A DNA stretch of 64,000 bases from Rebecca billardiae RCC1528 (taxonomy: Eukaryota; Haptophyta). The notes beneath the pieces are model-generated. The model saw only the letters and a list, made by a program, of their open reading frames with translations, was not told the DNA's origin and searched no databases. The stretch covers positions 620,001 through 684,000 of the forward strand of contig OZ251249.1 in assembly GCA_965240325.2 (NCBI GenBank). The letters run 5' to 3'. This document shows, piece by piece, positions 53,819 through 62,380 of this stretch. Both the position numbers and the translations under genes were made by a program. The stretch's first letter is position 1, and each line of letters starts with the position of its first letter.

Positions 53819-54955
53819 TCACATGCGCGCCGTCACCTCCTGCTGGTCCGGCTCCCGGGTGAGTGTCGGGTCGGCGACACCGCCGGCGCCGTCGTCGCCG
53901 GCGCTCTTACAGCTCTTGGCGTACAGCACGGCGCCGGCGATGGCGCAGCAGCAGCAGACTGGCAGCAGTACGGCCGGGGCGATGGCCCAGTCCTCCACGC
54001 CAGAGTCGACCGCCGCGCGGCCGGCAGAGCTGTCGCCCTCAGGGTCATCGTCGTCTTTATCGTCGTCGTCACCGCCACCACCGCTGTCGCCACCATCACC
54101 GCCGCCGCCGCCGCCGCCGCCGCTCGAGGCGGGCGGCGGCGCGGGCGGCGGCGCGGAGTTGAGCAGCTGCGGCGCGGCGCTCTGGACCGTCCGCCCCGTC
54201 GCCGCCTCGATCCGCTCAAAGAGGCTCGTAATCTCGGCCGTATTTTCCTGCTTGCGCCGCACCGAGATCAAATCCCCGTGAATGCCCGCGACCTGCCTGA
54301 CGATGAGAGTGACGCTCACGCTCGCCGGCTCGACCTGCGTCACATTCACGTCGGCGGGAGGCACGCCGAGCGCGCTCTCGCCGGCAGTGGCCTCCTCGAA
54401 CGCCTCTGTGTCGGCCTCCGCCCATGTCACCACGTCGCCACTCAGCCCGACGCTCGCCTCGGTGGTAAGCACGGCGGCGCCTGGTGACTCGGCGGGCCAC
54501 GGGGAGAGCGGCGGCAAGCGCAGCAGCTTGGGCGGCGAGGGCGGCGGCGAGGGCGAGCCTGGCGGCAGAGGTGGCGAGCCCGGCCGCATGGGCGGCGGCG
54601 GGCTCGGCGCGGCGGAATCGGCGGTGGTAGCGTGGGGCTCGTCGTCGCCACCATCATCGGGCGGCGTTTCGCGTGCGCGCGCGCTTTGCCTGGGCTCGCG
54701 GCTGGCCGGCTCTGCGCGTGCGCTGTTGGCGTCCCCGTCGGCACGGTCGCGCCCACGGCCGCGCTCGCCACGGCCACCTTCGCACCGCCAACGCTTACGC
54801 TCGGCAGCAGACTCGCGTCTCCTCTGGTGCCCGTCGCTGTGCCCCCATCGGCTGTGCTGCCCAGTCAAGAGCTGGCCACGGATTACGAGAATGGCCGCAT
54901 GCCCAGCGGCCGCTGTGAGCGCGCATGCGAGGAGCACGCGTCGCCGGGTCGGCAT
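53819..54955 (-). CDS. Single-pass membrane protein with Pro-rich ectodomain
   Basis: A single exon of 378 residues from ATG 54955. The N-terminal helix (RRVLLACALTAAAGHAAILV) is a signal peptide or anchor. Then come an Arg/Gly/Glu-rich module shared with the SR-rich gene and a (PPSPP)n-type proline-rich stretch. A conserved-looking region of about 90 residues follows (VTWAEADTEAFEEATAGESA, then VNVTQVEPASVSVTLIVRQV, then FERIEAATGRTVQ). It resembles repeated beta-type ectodomains of algal surface proteins. A Gly/Asp-rich linker precedes a transmembrane helix PAVLLPVCCCCAIAGAVLYA and a short cytoplasmic tail. The function is unknown; a surface protein is likely. Head-to-head with the fourth sulfotransferase-like gene. 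Confidence 0.6.
   Translation of the reverse strand: MPTRRRVLLACALTAAAGHAAILVIRGQLLTGQHSRWGHSDGHQRRRESAAERKRWRCEGGRGERGRGRDRADGDANSARAEPASREPRQSARARETPPDDGGDDEPHATTADSAAPSPPPPMRPGSPPLPPGSPSPPPSPPKLLRLPPLSPWPAESPGAAVLTTEASVGLSGDVVTWAEADTEAFEEATAGESALGVPPADVNVTQVEPASVSVTLIVRQVAGIHGDLISVRRKQENTAEITSLFERIEAATGRTVQSAAPQLLNSAPPPAPPPASSGGGGGGGGDGGDSGGGGDDDDKDDDDPEGDSSAGRAAVDSGVEDWAIAPAVLLPVCCCCAIAGAVLYAKSCKSAGDDGAGGVADPTLTREPDQQEVTARM
54670..54783 (-). repeat. 114-bp shared coding module, copy 2
   Basis: Partner of 19407-19520. It lies inside the membrane-protein ORF and is read in the same frame. Confidence 0.85.
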
Positions 54956-55059
54956 TGCTTACAAAACGCGAAGGACGCAACCGAGGCTTCGTACTGTAGC
55001 CCTGGAAGCGCATCCAAGCAAAGGAATCAAGGGCATCTGATGCGCGATTTATTAGTTAG

Positions 55060-55110
55060 TACAGTTTACTAAGAATAAGAGACGCACACAGCTCATCAGG
55101 CAGGCGAGAT
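55060..55110 (-). repeat. Dispersed ~46-bp motif, copy 5
   Basis: Reverse-orientation copy in the 212-bp space between two divergent ATGs (54955 minus, 55168 plus). Contains ACAGTTTACTAAGAATAAGA and GACGCACACAGCTCATCAGG. Its orientation matches the minus-strand gene, which starts 105 bp further on. Confidence 0.85.
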
Positions 55111-55167
55111 TATTTCGCGAGGCATTTTCGTGCCGACCACGACTGACGAGTTCAGCAACACGTCAGC

Positions 55168-56494
55168 ATGGCTGCGCGTCGCCTGCGCGGGGCAGGAGCC
55201 ATCCTGCTCTCTGCGCTTCTCCTCGGCGCGGCGCCCCGTGCGGCGGATGCTGGTGACGGGGATGGCTGCCGTCACGGTATAAACGGCACGCGGCTAGCCT
55301 TCATCCACGTGGGCAAGGGTGTGCGCATCAGCGAGCCGTGCGGAGCGTGCGGCGCGGTTCACCGTTGCGCCCTCCTGACACACTCGCACGTCCTGCGGCC
55401 GCCCTGGTTGCTGCTGCGCGCGTGGGCTCGGTGGCGCAGCCGCGGGCGGCAGCGTGCGTGCGCTCCTACGCCAGTACCGCATCGGCTTTTGTGAGCGGCA
55501 CATGCGCCCCGTGCTACTGTCCGACCTGGCGGCTGCAGCCGGGGGACAGGTGGTCATTCCGGTGCGCGACCCAATCGAGCGGTTCGTCAGCGCCCTCGCG
55601 CACATCCACCGCAAGTACAACCCCGCGTGCCCCTTCTACCACCAGACGCGCTCCGCCGGCACGCCCTCCGGGCGGAACGCCACGCGGCACAGGCTAGAGA
55701 AGGTCGTCGGGAGCGACGGCGGGATGCACTTCTCGCGCGAGCATTTCTTTCGGTGCGTCCCGAGTGCGTGGCACTTTGCGCAGCTGCTCGCGCGCACCGA
55801 CGACGTCGCTGAGGCCGAGGGATCGGGCGACGAGCGCGCGCAGTGCAGGCGCATCGCGGCGTACGTCGCGAGCTCCCGCGCCAAGGTGGGCCTATGGCAC
55901 CTCGACAAGGGCTTCGCCTTCCACCTCGCGCAGCAGCCAGGCGTGATGCGCGCGCTCGCGCGCATGGATGTGTACACGGTCCGCGTCGAGGCGTTCGAGG
56001 CGGACGCGCGCGGGCTGGTGCGCTGGGCGAGGCGCACGGGGACGGCGGCTGGCGGCGGCGGCCGCGCGGTGGGTCGCGGCGCCGGCGTGGCGAGGAGACT
56101 GCGCGCAGCTCCGTCCTCGCCCGGATTGGCTGTTGGTGCTCCAGGTGCGACGACTGCAGGGGTGCATGCTGACGTGCCAGCAGCCGCCGTCACATTCAGA
56201 ACACGCGCGGGCACGGCAACGGTCACTGCCGGTGGCGCGGCGGGCGCGCCGCGCGTGCACCAGCAGGGCCGGTGGAACTCCTACAGCGCGCATTGGAAGC
56301 CGCTCACAAAGCAGCAGCTCGCGCTGCTGGCGCACCACCTCGAGCCGGAGTACCAGGTCGTCGCGCAGCTGCTGTGCATCAGCGCCAACGGGCGCCGCTT
56401 GCCGCGCCCTGTCGTCCTCGGCCAGCTGGAGCTGGTCAGCTGCGCGCCCTGGCCTGAAGTTGCGCGCTGGCGGATACGATCGGCTGCCGGCTGA
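55168..56494 (+). CDS. Secreted sulfotransferase-like protein 4, 2 exons
   Basis: Exons 55168-55318 and 55440-56494 give 401 residues. The signal peptide is MAARRLRGAGAILLSALLLG, the loop FIHVGKAAGGSVRALLRQYR and the second site VVIPVRDPIERFVSALAH. The intron is in the same position as in genes 1-3 but only 121 bp long. This is the most diverged copy, with KGFAFHLAQQPGVMRALARM and a longer central Ala/Gly/Thr region. It keeps HWKPLTKQQLALLAHHLEPE and LLCISANGRRLPRP. Its separation from the array by 6 kb suggests an older duplication or movement. Confidence 0.7.
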
Positions 56495-56527
56495 CAGTAT
56501 GATGCTGTCGACACCACCGATCCTGAT

Positions 56528-57764
56528 GGCGGGCTCCGGCTTCGGTTGACCCCTGCCAGTCCGGTCATAGAAACCGGGCGTACCGAAAATGAAAACGACC
56601 TTCGCGAGGTCGCACGGAGGCGGTCGAAGGCTTGCTGGACTCGGGCTGGCGTGCTGAGCGCGAATCCGCACCGTTTGCCGCGATCGCTTGTTTTTACACG
56701 GCGTCAGAGCCCGAATTTCACCATTTCTACTGGGAGTCCGGGTACTTTTGCCCACTGCCATGGTGGTGCGGGCGCGACGTGCGCAGCGTGTTCGACGCCG
56801 ACGTCTCGGACGAACAGCTGCGAGCTACTCTTGGCGAACGCGATGCCGAGCACCTCCTGGCGGTCGCGCGTGACCTCGCGATCGTGCACACGGTGGACAC
56901 CACCACCGACCGCCGCCTGCGCAGCGGCGCCGCCACAGCTGCAGCCAATCTGCTCGACTCGCTCGTGCCGGAGTTGTGGATCGCCATCGAGGTGAAGCCG
57001 CAGCGTCGGTTCGGGAGGCGGCGCGCGGGCGACGTCGAGGACCAGTGGCTCCGCCAGGGCTACTGGATCGCGCGCACCGTGGACGCAGGCGACGGCTCGT
57101 GCATTGTCAAGAAGTTCCAGGTGGCCGGCTCCCTTGACAACGTGTCGTTTGCAGCCAACGAGGCCGCGGTGGCCATCAAGTGGTGGGACCGCATCCCGGA
57201 CGACGCGAGCGGGCTCTCGCTTGCCGAATGGGACGCAGTTGCCGCTGGGAACGACGGCGACACGCGCTTCATCGTCAACTCCAGCAACATCCGCGGCGTT
57301 GTCGAGCTCACGCCCGTGCAACCGATCACGCCGGCTTTCAGCGGCGCCCCAGCACGCGGCACGAGGCGGAGGCACGCGGCAGCGGCGGCGGAGCGGCCGC
57401 GCCCAGCGGTGTACCAGCTGAGCGAGGAGCGGCACAATGCTCTCCGCGCGCAGCTGACCAACCAGAGCGCGCTCGCGAGTGCGGGGCGGTGAGCTGTGAC
57501 ATCACTGTCTGAATACAAGTTCCGTCAGAGATACCCATGTCAATATACAGTTACCCATGTTTCGGATTTCGGTCGCATTTTTGTATGTGTCACTTATAAA
57601 AATGAGTCTGAATCCTATTGGGAGGTGGGTGTATGCTCAATGTCGCTTGGAAGTCATCAATCGGGGGTCGGGAGGGACCCGGCTATATGGTCCGCTCGAG
57701 TGACTTCGACTCGGTTCTCAGAATGCCCGCCACTGGCAGGGGTCAACCGAATCCGGAGCCGGCG
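56528..57764. mobile_element. 1.23-kb element with 29-bp terminal inverted repeats
   Basis: Left TIR 56532-56560 begins GGCTCCGGCTTCGGTTGACC and ends CCTGCCAGT. Right TIR 57732-57760 is its reverse complement with one mismatch. GGCG flanks both outer ends (56528-56531 and 57761-57764), a possible 4-bp target duplication. The element starts 33 bp after the stop of the fourth sulfotransferase-like gene. It contains one long ORF that is not a recognisable transposase. Confidence 0.75.
56632..57492 (+). CDS. ORF without ATG inside the TIR element
   Basis: The frame is open from about 56593 and its first usable codon at 56632 is TTG; no in-frame ATG exists before the stop at 57492. The approximately 286 residues look like a real soluble protein. 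They include FYTASEPEFHHFYWESGYFC, PLPWWCGRDVRSVFDADVSD, DQWLRQGYWIARTVDAGDGS and AVAIKWWDRIPDDASGL. No transposase DDE triad pattern or zinc finger is evident to me. It may be a 3' exon of a captured gene, the 3' exon of the element's own protein, or a truncated relic. Confidence 0.5.
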   Translation: MLDSGWRAERESAPFAAIACFYTASEPEFHHFYWESGYFCPLPWWCGRDVRSVFDADVSDEQLRATLGERDAEHLLAVARDLAIVHTVDTTTDRRLRSGAATAAANLLDSLVPELWIAIEVKPQRRFGRRRAGDVEDQWLRQGYWIARTVDAGDGSCIVKKFQVAGSLDNVSFAANEAAVAIKWWDRIPDDASGLSLAEWDAVAAGNDGDTRFIVNSSNIRGVVELTPVQPITPAFSGAPARGTRRRHAAAAAERPRPAVYQLSEERHNALRAQLTNQSALASAGR

Positions 57765-58018
57765 CTCGGTTCGTCGTCCGGGCTTCAAGCTGACAGCGGG
57801 CCCCGAGGGGCCCGCCGCTGGACCTGGTAGTGGTACCCCGGCGCAGCGGCGGCACTGCCGCACGGGCGATGATCAGCAGCACGACTGACGGCGCTACGCG
57901 CTGCATGAATATGCTGCTGCTGAATAAGCTGATACGCGACGCGCCCGCGACGTGAGTGCCGCTGCATATCAGTTCGCCCGCCCGCGCGTGTGAATCGGCG
58001 GATCATCGGATGGCAGTG
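57765..58018. other. Intergenic, no gene seen
   Basis: Short spacer between the TIR element and the convergent 3' end of the acyltransferase gene. Confidence 0.5.
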
Positions 58019-59311
58019 CTACGTGAAGATGATCTCGCGCTCGGCCCAACCGAGTGCCGCCTTGTGCCTGTTGAAGTGGGTGGTCACCTCCTCCAAGATC
58101 CGCTCGTGCAGCTCGTCAATCTGCTCCTCCGTCGGCTCGCCCTCCGTCTTTTGCACGTCGATCGGCCTGCCGACGACCATCGTGATCTGCGCGCGCCGCG
58201 GGATCGGCAGCCCCCACCGCCCCCAGTACAGGAAGAGCGACGCTTGCAGCTTGCGCGAGAGCGCCTCGAGCACGCCGAAGCGGTCGTACCACGAGGAGAA
58301 CGCGGCGGTGTTGCCAAAGGAGTACGCCGGCACGATCGGCGTGCCCGTGCGCAGCGCGAGCCGCGCGAGCCCGCGGCGCGACTTCATCGCCACGACCTCG
58401 ACGTCTGCCTGCGCCATCCCCAGCTTGCGCGCCGTGTTGGCGGTGAAGATGCCGGCAACGCCGTCCGGCACGATGCCGACGCACACGCCGCGGCCGACGG
58501 TCTTCTCGATCGAGCGTCGGTCCACGGGCACGCACTCGAACAGCGTGAGGTAGCGCAGGAAGGGCGTGTTGAAGACGACGGACGCGGGCGCGCCCGCGAA
58601 ATGTTTGAAGCCGAACGTGTTGATCGCCGGGATGGAGAGGATGTTGGCGAAGGGGAGGACGCCGTGCGGCGGGCTGGTGCCGATCCACGGGCGGCACGCC
58701 TGTGCCTGCTCCATGTCGTCATCGCACCACACGAAGCGGTACGAGAAGTACTTGTACAGCCAGAGCGTGAGCGGCGAGCGCGCGAGCGCAGCCGCAAAGC
58801 CCGGCCCAGGCATCGGGTGAAACGACAGCGCGGCGGCGAGGGCCACGGTGAAGGCGCGCACGCGCCACGAGCCAATGAAGAGCGCAAGGAGCGAGCCGAA
58901 CGTCCAGATCAGCGGGCCGCCCAGCCAGACGAACATGACTGCGAGCACCGTGAGCTCCTCGTGCCACGCGATCGCGGCCGGCACGTGCAACGAGCCGGGC
59001 GCAAACCCTTCTGGGCCGGCGTGGCGCACCATGCCGGCGACGAGCGCACGGCGCTCGTCAGTCTCCATGCGCAGGCTCTCCAGCGGCGCCGCATACAGCG
59101 GCAGCGCGTGGTAGCTGCGCGGCTCTGGCAGCACCATGCCTCCCGCGCGATCGTCGCGGCCTTCGGTCGTCCGCCGTCGCACGGGCGGAATGAAGGCCGT
59201 GAATCTTCGCGGCCACCCGCCGAAGACGACGACGACCACGCTACTGTACAAGCTTTTGCGAAGAGAATCGGTCAGGGTCGCTTGCCGGTAGCGCGGGTAG
59301 CAGAACTGCAT
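58019..59311 (-). CDS. DGAT2: Diacylglycerol O-acyltransferase type 2 (DGAT2)
   Basis: A single exon of 430 residues from ATG 59311; the frame opens further upstream without ATG. Two hydrophobic segments (ELTVLAVMFVWLGGPLIW and SLLALFIGSW...ALAAALSF) form the membrane hairpin. LYKYFSYRF then leads to the active-site block GTSPPHGVLPF. The family HPHG motif reads PPHG here, with the invariant second His at 216. Other family blocks are PSWIGT-like RPWIGT, the VDRRSIEKTVGRG region, GTPIVPAYSFG and the C-terminal MVVGRPIDV. DGAT2 makes triacylglycerol from diacylglycerol and acyl-CoA in the ER. A wax- or monoacylglycerol-acyltransferase activity cannot be excluded. Confidence 0.85.
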   Translation of the reverse strand: MQFCYPRYRQATLTDSLRKSLYSSVVVVVFGGWPRRFTAFIPPVRRRTTEGRDDRAGGMVLPEPRSYHALPLYAAPLESLRMETDERRALVAGMVRHAGPEGFAPGSLHVPAAIAWHEELTVLAVMFVWLGGPLIWTFGSLLALFIGSWRVRAFTVALAAALSFHPMPGPGFAAALARSPLTLWLYKYFSYRFVWCDDDMEQAQACRPWIGTSPPHGVLPFANILSIPAINTFGFKHFAGAPASVVFNTPFLRYLTLFECVPVDRRSIEKTVGRGVCVGIVPDGVAGIFTANTARKLGMAQADVEVVAMKSRRGLARLALRTGTPIVPAYSFGNTAAFSSWYDRFGVLEALSRKLQASLFLYWGRWGLPIPRRAQITMVVGRPIDVQKTEGEPTEEQIDELHERILEEVTTHFNRHKAALGWAEREIIFT

Positions 59312-59533
59312 GCACCGCGCCCGCTCAGTGCGTCCGGGGCCGAGGCGCGGACGCTCACCGCTCTTGCGAGGTCGCAGGGCCCGACAACTCGAAGACGAAG
59401 ACACGACTGCGCGTGAACCTGCCAAGACCGTTGCTCGTTAACTTGGCTCCAGCTGCCTGGCTAGCTGACGTGTAGCTCACTCCGCATGCGCCCCGTGACA
59501 GCGGTACACGTGCCGAGAACCGTCGGCTCGGCG

Positions 59534-60145
59534 TCACAGCTTGTCGCCGTCGCGCGCGGCGGGGAGCGTGACTGCCTCGACGAGCTCGCGAGGCACGCGC
59601 ACCATCCGGCCGCGCAGGTTGAGGCAGACGTGCTTCTCGTCGCGCGAGTGCAGCGTGCCGGCGAAGGAGCTCTTCCCCTTGTGCGGCGCGCTCGTCGTCA
59701 CCGTCACGTCGAAGCCCTTGAACGCCTCGAACTCGCGGTCGGTCGAGAGCGTGTCGGACGCGCCCGGCGTCGTGACCTCGAGGTCAAAGTTGCCTGCCGG
59801 CAGGTCGGGTGCTTCTGCCTCCTCCTGCTGGTCGAGCCAGTCGCTCAGCCGGCGATTGAGCAGCTGCAGCTGCTCCGAGCCCGCGCTTCGCTCCACCTCC
59901 ACGCGGAGCACGGGTGGCTTCCACTGCGCCTGCATGTACGGAATGCCGTCGAGAGCGGCGATCTCGCGCGCCGCCGCGTCGAAGCGTGCTACGAACGGAT
60001 CGAACGACTCGTCGGCGTCGGCCGCGGCAAGGCGGGCGCGGGGGAGGGTGTGGAGCTGCCTGCTGCCCGGCACGACGCGGGCGGCTCGCAGCGCGCCGAA
60101 CGCGCACAGCACCGTCGCGGCGTGCGCCATCGACGCGATCGCCAT
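59534..60145 (-). CDS. rimP: Plastid-type RimP-like ribosome maturation factor
   Basis: A single exon of 203 residues from ATG 60145. The first 45 residues are Ala/Arg-rich (MAIASMAHAATVLCAFGALR), suiting a plastid or mitochondrial presequence. The body has the two-domain RimP plan. The N-terminal domain contains LLNRRLSDWLDQQ and FDLEVTTPGASDTLSTDREF, matching the family YxLEVSSPGxxRPL block. The C-terminal SH3-like domain has SFAGTLHSRDEKHVCLNL then VRVPRELVEAVTL. Bacterial RimP matures the 30S subunit; an organelle role is inferred. It is divergent from the nitrile hydratase gene, 110 bp away. Confidence 0.75.
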   Translation of the reverse strand: MAIASMAHAATVLCAFGALRAARVVPGSRQLHTLPRARLAAADADESFDPFVARFDAAAREIAALDGIPYMQAQWKPPVLRVEVERSAGSEQLQLLNRRLSDWLDQQEEAEAPDLPAGNFDLEVTTPGASDTLSTDREFEAFKGFDVTVTTSAPHKGKSSFAGTLHSRDEKHVCLNLRGRMVRVPRELVEAVTLPAARDGDKL

Positions 60146-60255
60146 AGTCGTAAGCCGTTCGGTGTCCAGTACTGTCGACGTCTCGTCGCCAGTGAACGGG
60201 CGACTTCGAGATCGGATCTCCGGTTGCTGTGGGCCGGCGCGTCCCGATTTGAAGG

Positions 60256-61929
60256 ATGGCCGTCCTCGCGCGCGCGCGCTGGGCGACGATGGGGTTCTGG
60301 AGGCCGCGCGTCCTCTCGCCGCGCGGCGAGATGCTCACGCTCGCGGCGTGTCTCGCTGCACGCCGCCCGCCGCCTCCGACGCCCGTCCGGCCGCCCGCCC
60401 TGCTCGCGTCGCGGCGCGCGCTCGGCGCCGCCAGCTCCTTCCCCATCGACGACGGCGCGGGCCAGCCGCCGCTGCTGCCCTGCCCCGGGCACGGCGGCCC
60501 GCACGACGTCGGTGGGGTCGATGAGCTGCTTGGTATCCCGGTCGACGTGACGGACCAGCCGCTGGCGCACTGGGAGCGCCAGTGCCACGCGCTGCTCGTG
60601 ACTCTCGTAGGCGCAGGCCGGCTGAGCACGGACGAGCTGCGCCGTGGCATCGAGTCGCTCGAGCCGCGCGTGTACACCTCGGCGGAGTGGGGCTACTACG
60701 ACAAGTGGGCAGCGAGCATCGCGCTTGGCCTCGTCGAGCGCGGCGTGCTCGCGCCCGGCGAGCTCGACGCCGCGCTCGGCGCGCCCGCCGCGCCACCGTC
60801 GGCCGAACGATCTCGCTTCCGACCGGGCGACCGCGTGCGCGTGCGCGCGGAGCGCCCGCTGCGCCGGTGGCGCAAGCCGCACCTGCGCACGCCTGGGTAC
60901 ATCTTCGGCGCGCGCGGCGTCGTCGAGCGCTGCGAGGGCGCCTTCGCCGACCCCGAGTTCCTCGCCTTCCGCGCGCGCGCGTCCGCGGCGCCGCAGCAGC
61001 TGTATCGTGTGCGCTTTGCGCAGGCCGAGCTGTGGCCGGAGGGCGGCGGCGCGCCGCTGGGAGGCGGCGCGGAGAGCGCGGAGGGTGGCGGCGATGCCGT
61101 GTACGCGGACGTGTACGAGCCGTGGCTGGAGCCGAGCGCGGCGGCGGAGGCCGGCCCGCACCGCCCGCCGCCCGCGCCCGCGCGCGACCAGGGCGCGCGC
61201 GCACCCGGGCCAGCGCACGCGCATGCGGAGAGTGCGCGCGCGCACGCGCACGCGCACGCGCATGAGCACGCGCACGCGCACGGGCACGAGCACCTCTCGC
61301 GCGCGGAGCTGGAGCAGCGCGCGGTCGATGCCGAAGGGCGCGAGGCCCCCGGCGAGCGCATCGTCGCTGCGCTGCTCGACACGCTCCCGGCGCGCGGCGC
61401 TCTGGAGCTGGAGGATGTGCGGCGTGCGATCGAGGCAATGGACGGCGCGGCGCGGCGCGCGGACGGCGCGCGGCTCGTGGCGCGCGCGTGGGTGGACGCG
61501 GGGTTCCGCGCGCGGCTGCTCGACGACGCGAGCGCGGCGGCTGCCGAGCTCGGCATCAGCGCGACCAACGCGACCGCGCCGACGGTGCTCCGCGCCGTGG
61601 CGTGCACCCCACACGAGCACCACATTGTGGTGTGCACCCTCTGCTCTTGTTACCCGCTTTCTATTTTGGGCCTCTCGCCCTCGTGGTATAAAAGCCGGCA
61701 CTTCCGCGCGCGCGCCGTGCGCGAGCCGCGCGCGCTGCTCGCCGACTCGTTCGGGCTGCGCCTCCCCGAGCGCACGCGCGTGTGCGTGCACGACAGCACG
61801 GCCGACGTGCGCTACTTTGTGCTGCCACTCCGCCCGCCGCGCACGGACGGGCTGGGCGAGGCCGAGCTCGCGCGCCTTGTCACGCGCGACACCATGCTGG
61901 GCGTCGCGCAGTGCGCCGCCCCGCGCTGA
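60256..61929 (+). CDS. Fused beta-alpha nitrile hydratase (cobalt type)
   Basis: A single exon of 557 residues. Residues about 85-185 are the beta-subunit N-terminal domain (VDELLGIPVDVTDQPLAHWE, TSAEWGYYDKWAASIALGLV). Residues about 190-295 are the beta SH3-like domain (FRPGDRVRVRAERPLRRWRK to VYADVYEPWLE). A His/Ala-rich linker (AHAHAHAHEHAHAHGHEHL) follows, then the alpha subunit from about 355. The metal site is VCTLCSCY with C460, C463, S464 and C465, the cobalt-type wording. It hydrates nitriles to amides. The fusion order and His-rich linker match the eukaryotic nitrile hydratases described from Monosiga and reported in haptophytes and other algae. The metal-site stretch is locally AT-rich. 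The His linker may help metal loading (inference). Confidence 0.9.
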   Translation: MAVLARARWATMGFWRPRVLSPRGEMLTLAACLAARRPPPPTPVRPPALLASRRALGAASSFPIDDGAGQPPLLPCPGHGGPHDVGGVDELLGIPVDVTDQPLAHWERQCHALLVTLVGAGRLSTDELRRGIESLEPRVYTSAEWGYYDKWAASIALGLVERGVLAPGELDAALGAPAAPPSAERSRFRPGDRVRVRAERPLRRWRKPHLRTPGYIFGARGVVERCEGAFADPEFLAFRARASAAPQQLYRVRFAQAELWPEGGGAPLGGGAESAEGGGDAVYADVYEPWLEPSAAAEAGPHRPPPAPARDQGARAPGPAHAHAESARAHAHAHAHEHAHAHGHEHLSRAELEQRAVDAEGREAPGERIVAALLDTLPARGALELEDVRRAIEAMDGAARRADGARLVARAWVDAGFRARLLDDASAAAAELGISATNATAPTVLRAVACTPHEHHIVVCTLCSCYPLSILGLSPSWYKSRHFRARAVREPRALLADSFGLRLPERTRVCVHDSTADVRYFVLPLRPPRTDGLGEAELARLVTRDTMLGVAQCAAPR

Positions 61930-62380
61930 CTGGCTGGCTGGCGCGGATGGGAGTCGATCGATCGTCAACGCCGCGGACGAATCGGATGACGATAGCAGGC
62001 TCGGCTGGCGCCGTGGCTGGTGCGGCCGCGTGGTCGGCACGGACCGTCACCACCGTACAGTCCGTACACCAGGTTCCCTACCGCTCAGGTTGGCATCACT
62101 TATTGGCAGAGGCGCGGGCGCGGCACAAGACAACCGCGTCCGCGCGGCGCGCCGTGCGGCGCCCGCTCGGAACTCGTGAACGCTCATCAGCGGCGCCCCG
62201 CCCGGCTGGAGTCGGCGGACTCGGCGGTGTAGTTACACTGAACTCATCGTGTTTACCTGTCCGGCCCGCGGGCTCCGGATTCCGAAAGCACTGCGCACGC
62301 TGTGACTCCGTGTTGACTGTTCATGAGGTGGACGAAACGGTCGTCGGCACTCGGCACGACGACGGCGGAATCGACGCGAA
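61930..62380. other. Intergenic, no gene seen
   Basis: About 450 bp between two same-direction genes; no repeat or gene recognised. Confidence 0.5.

Noticed and set aside
61684-61692. TATAAAAG, a TATA-box-like string
   Set aside because: It lies inside the nitrile hydratase coding region, right after the conserved metal site, and encodes part of SWYKS.
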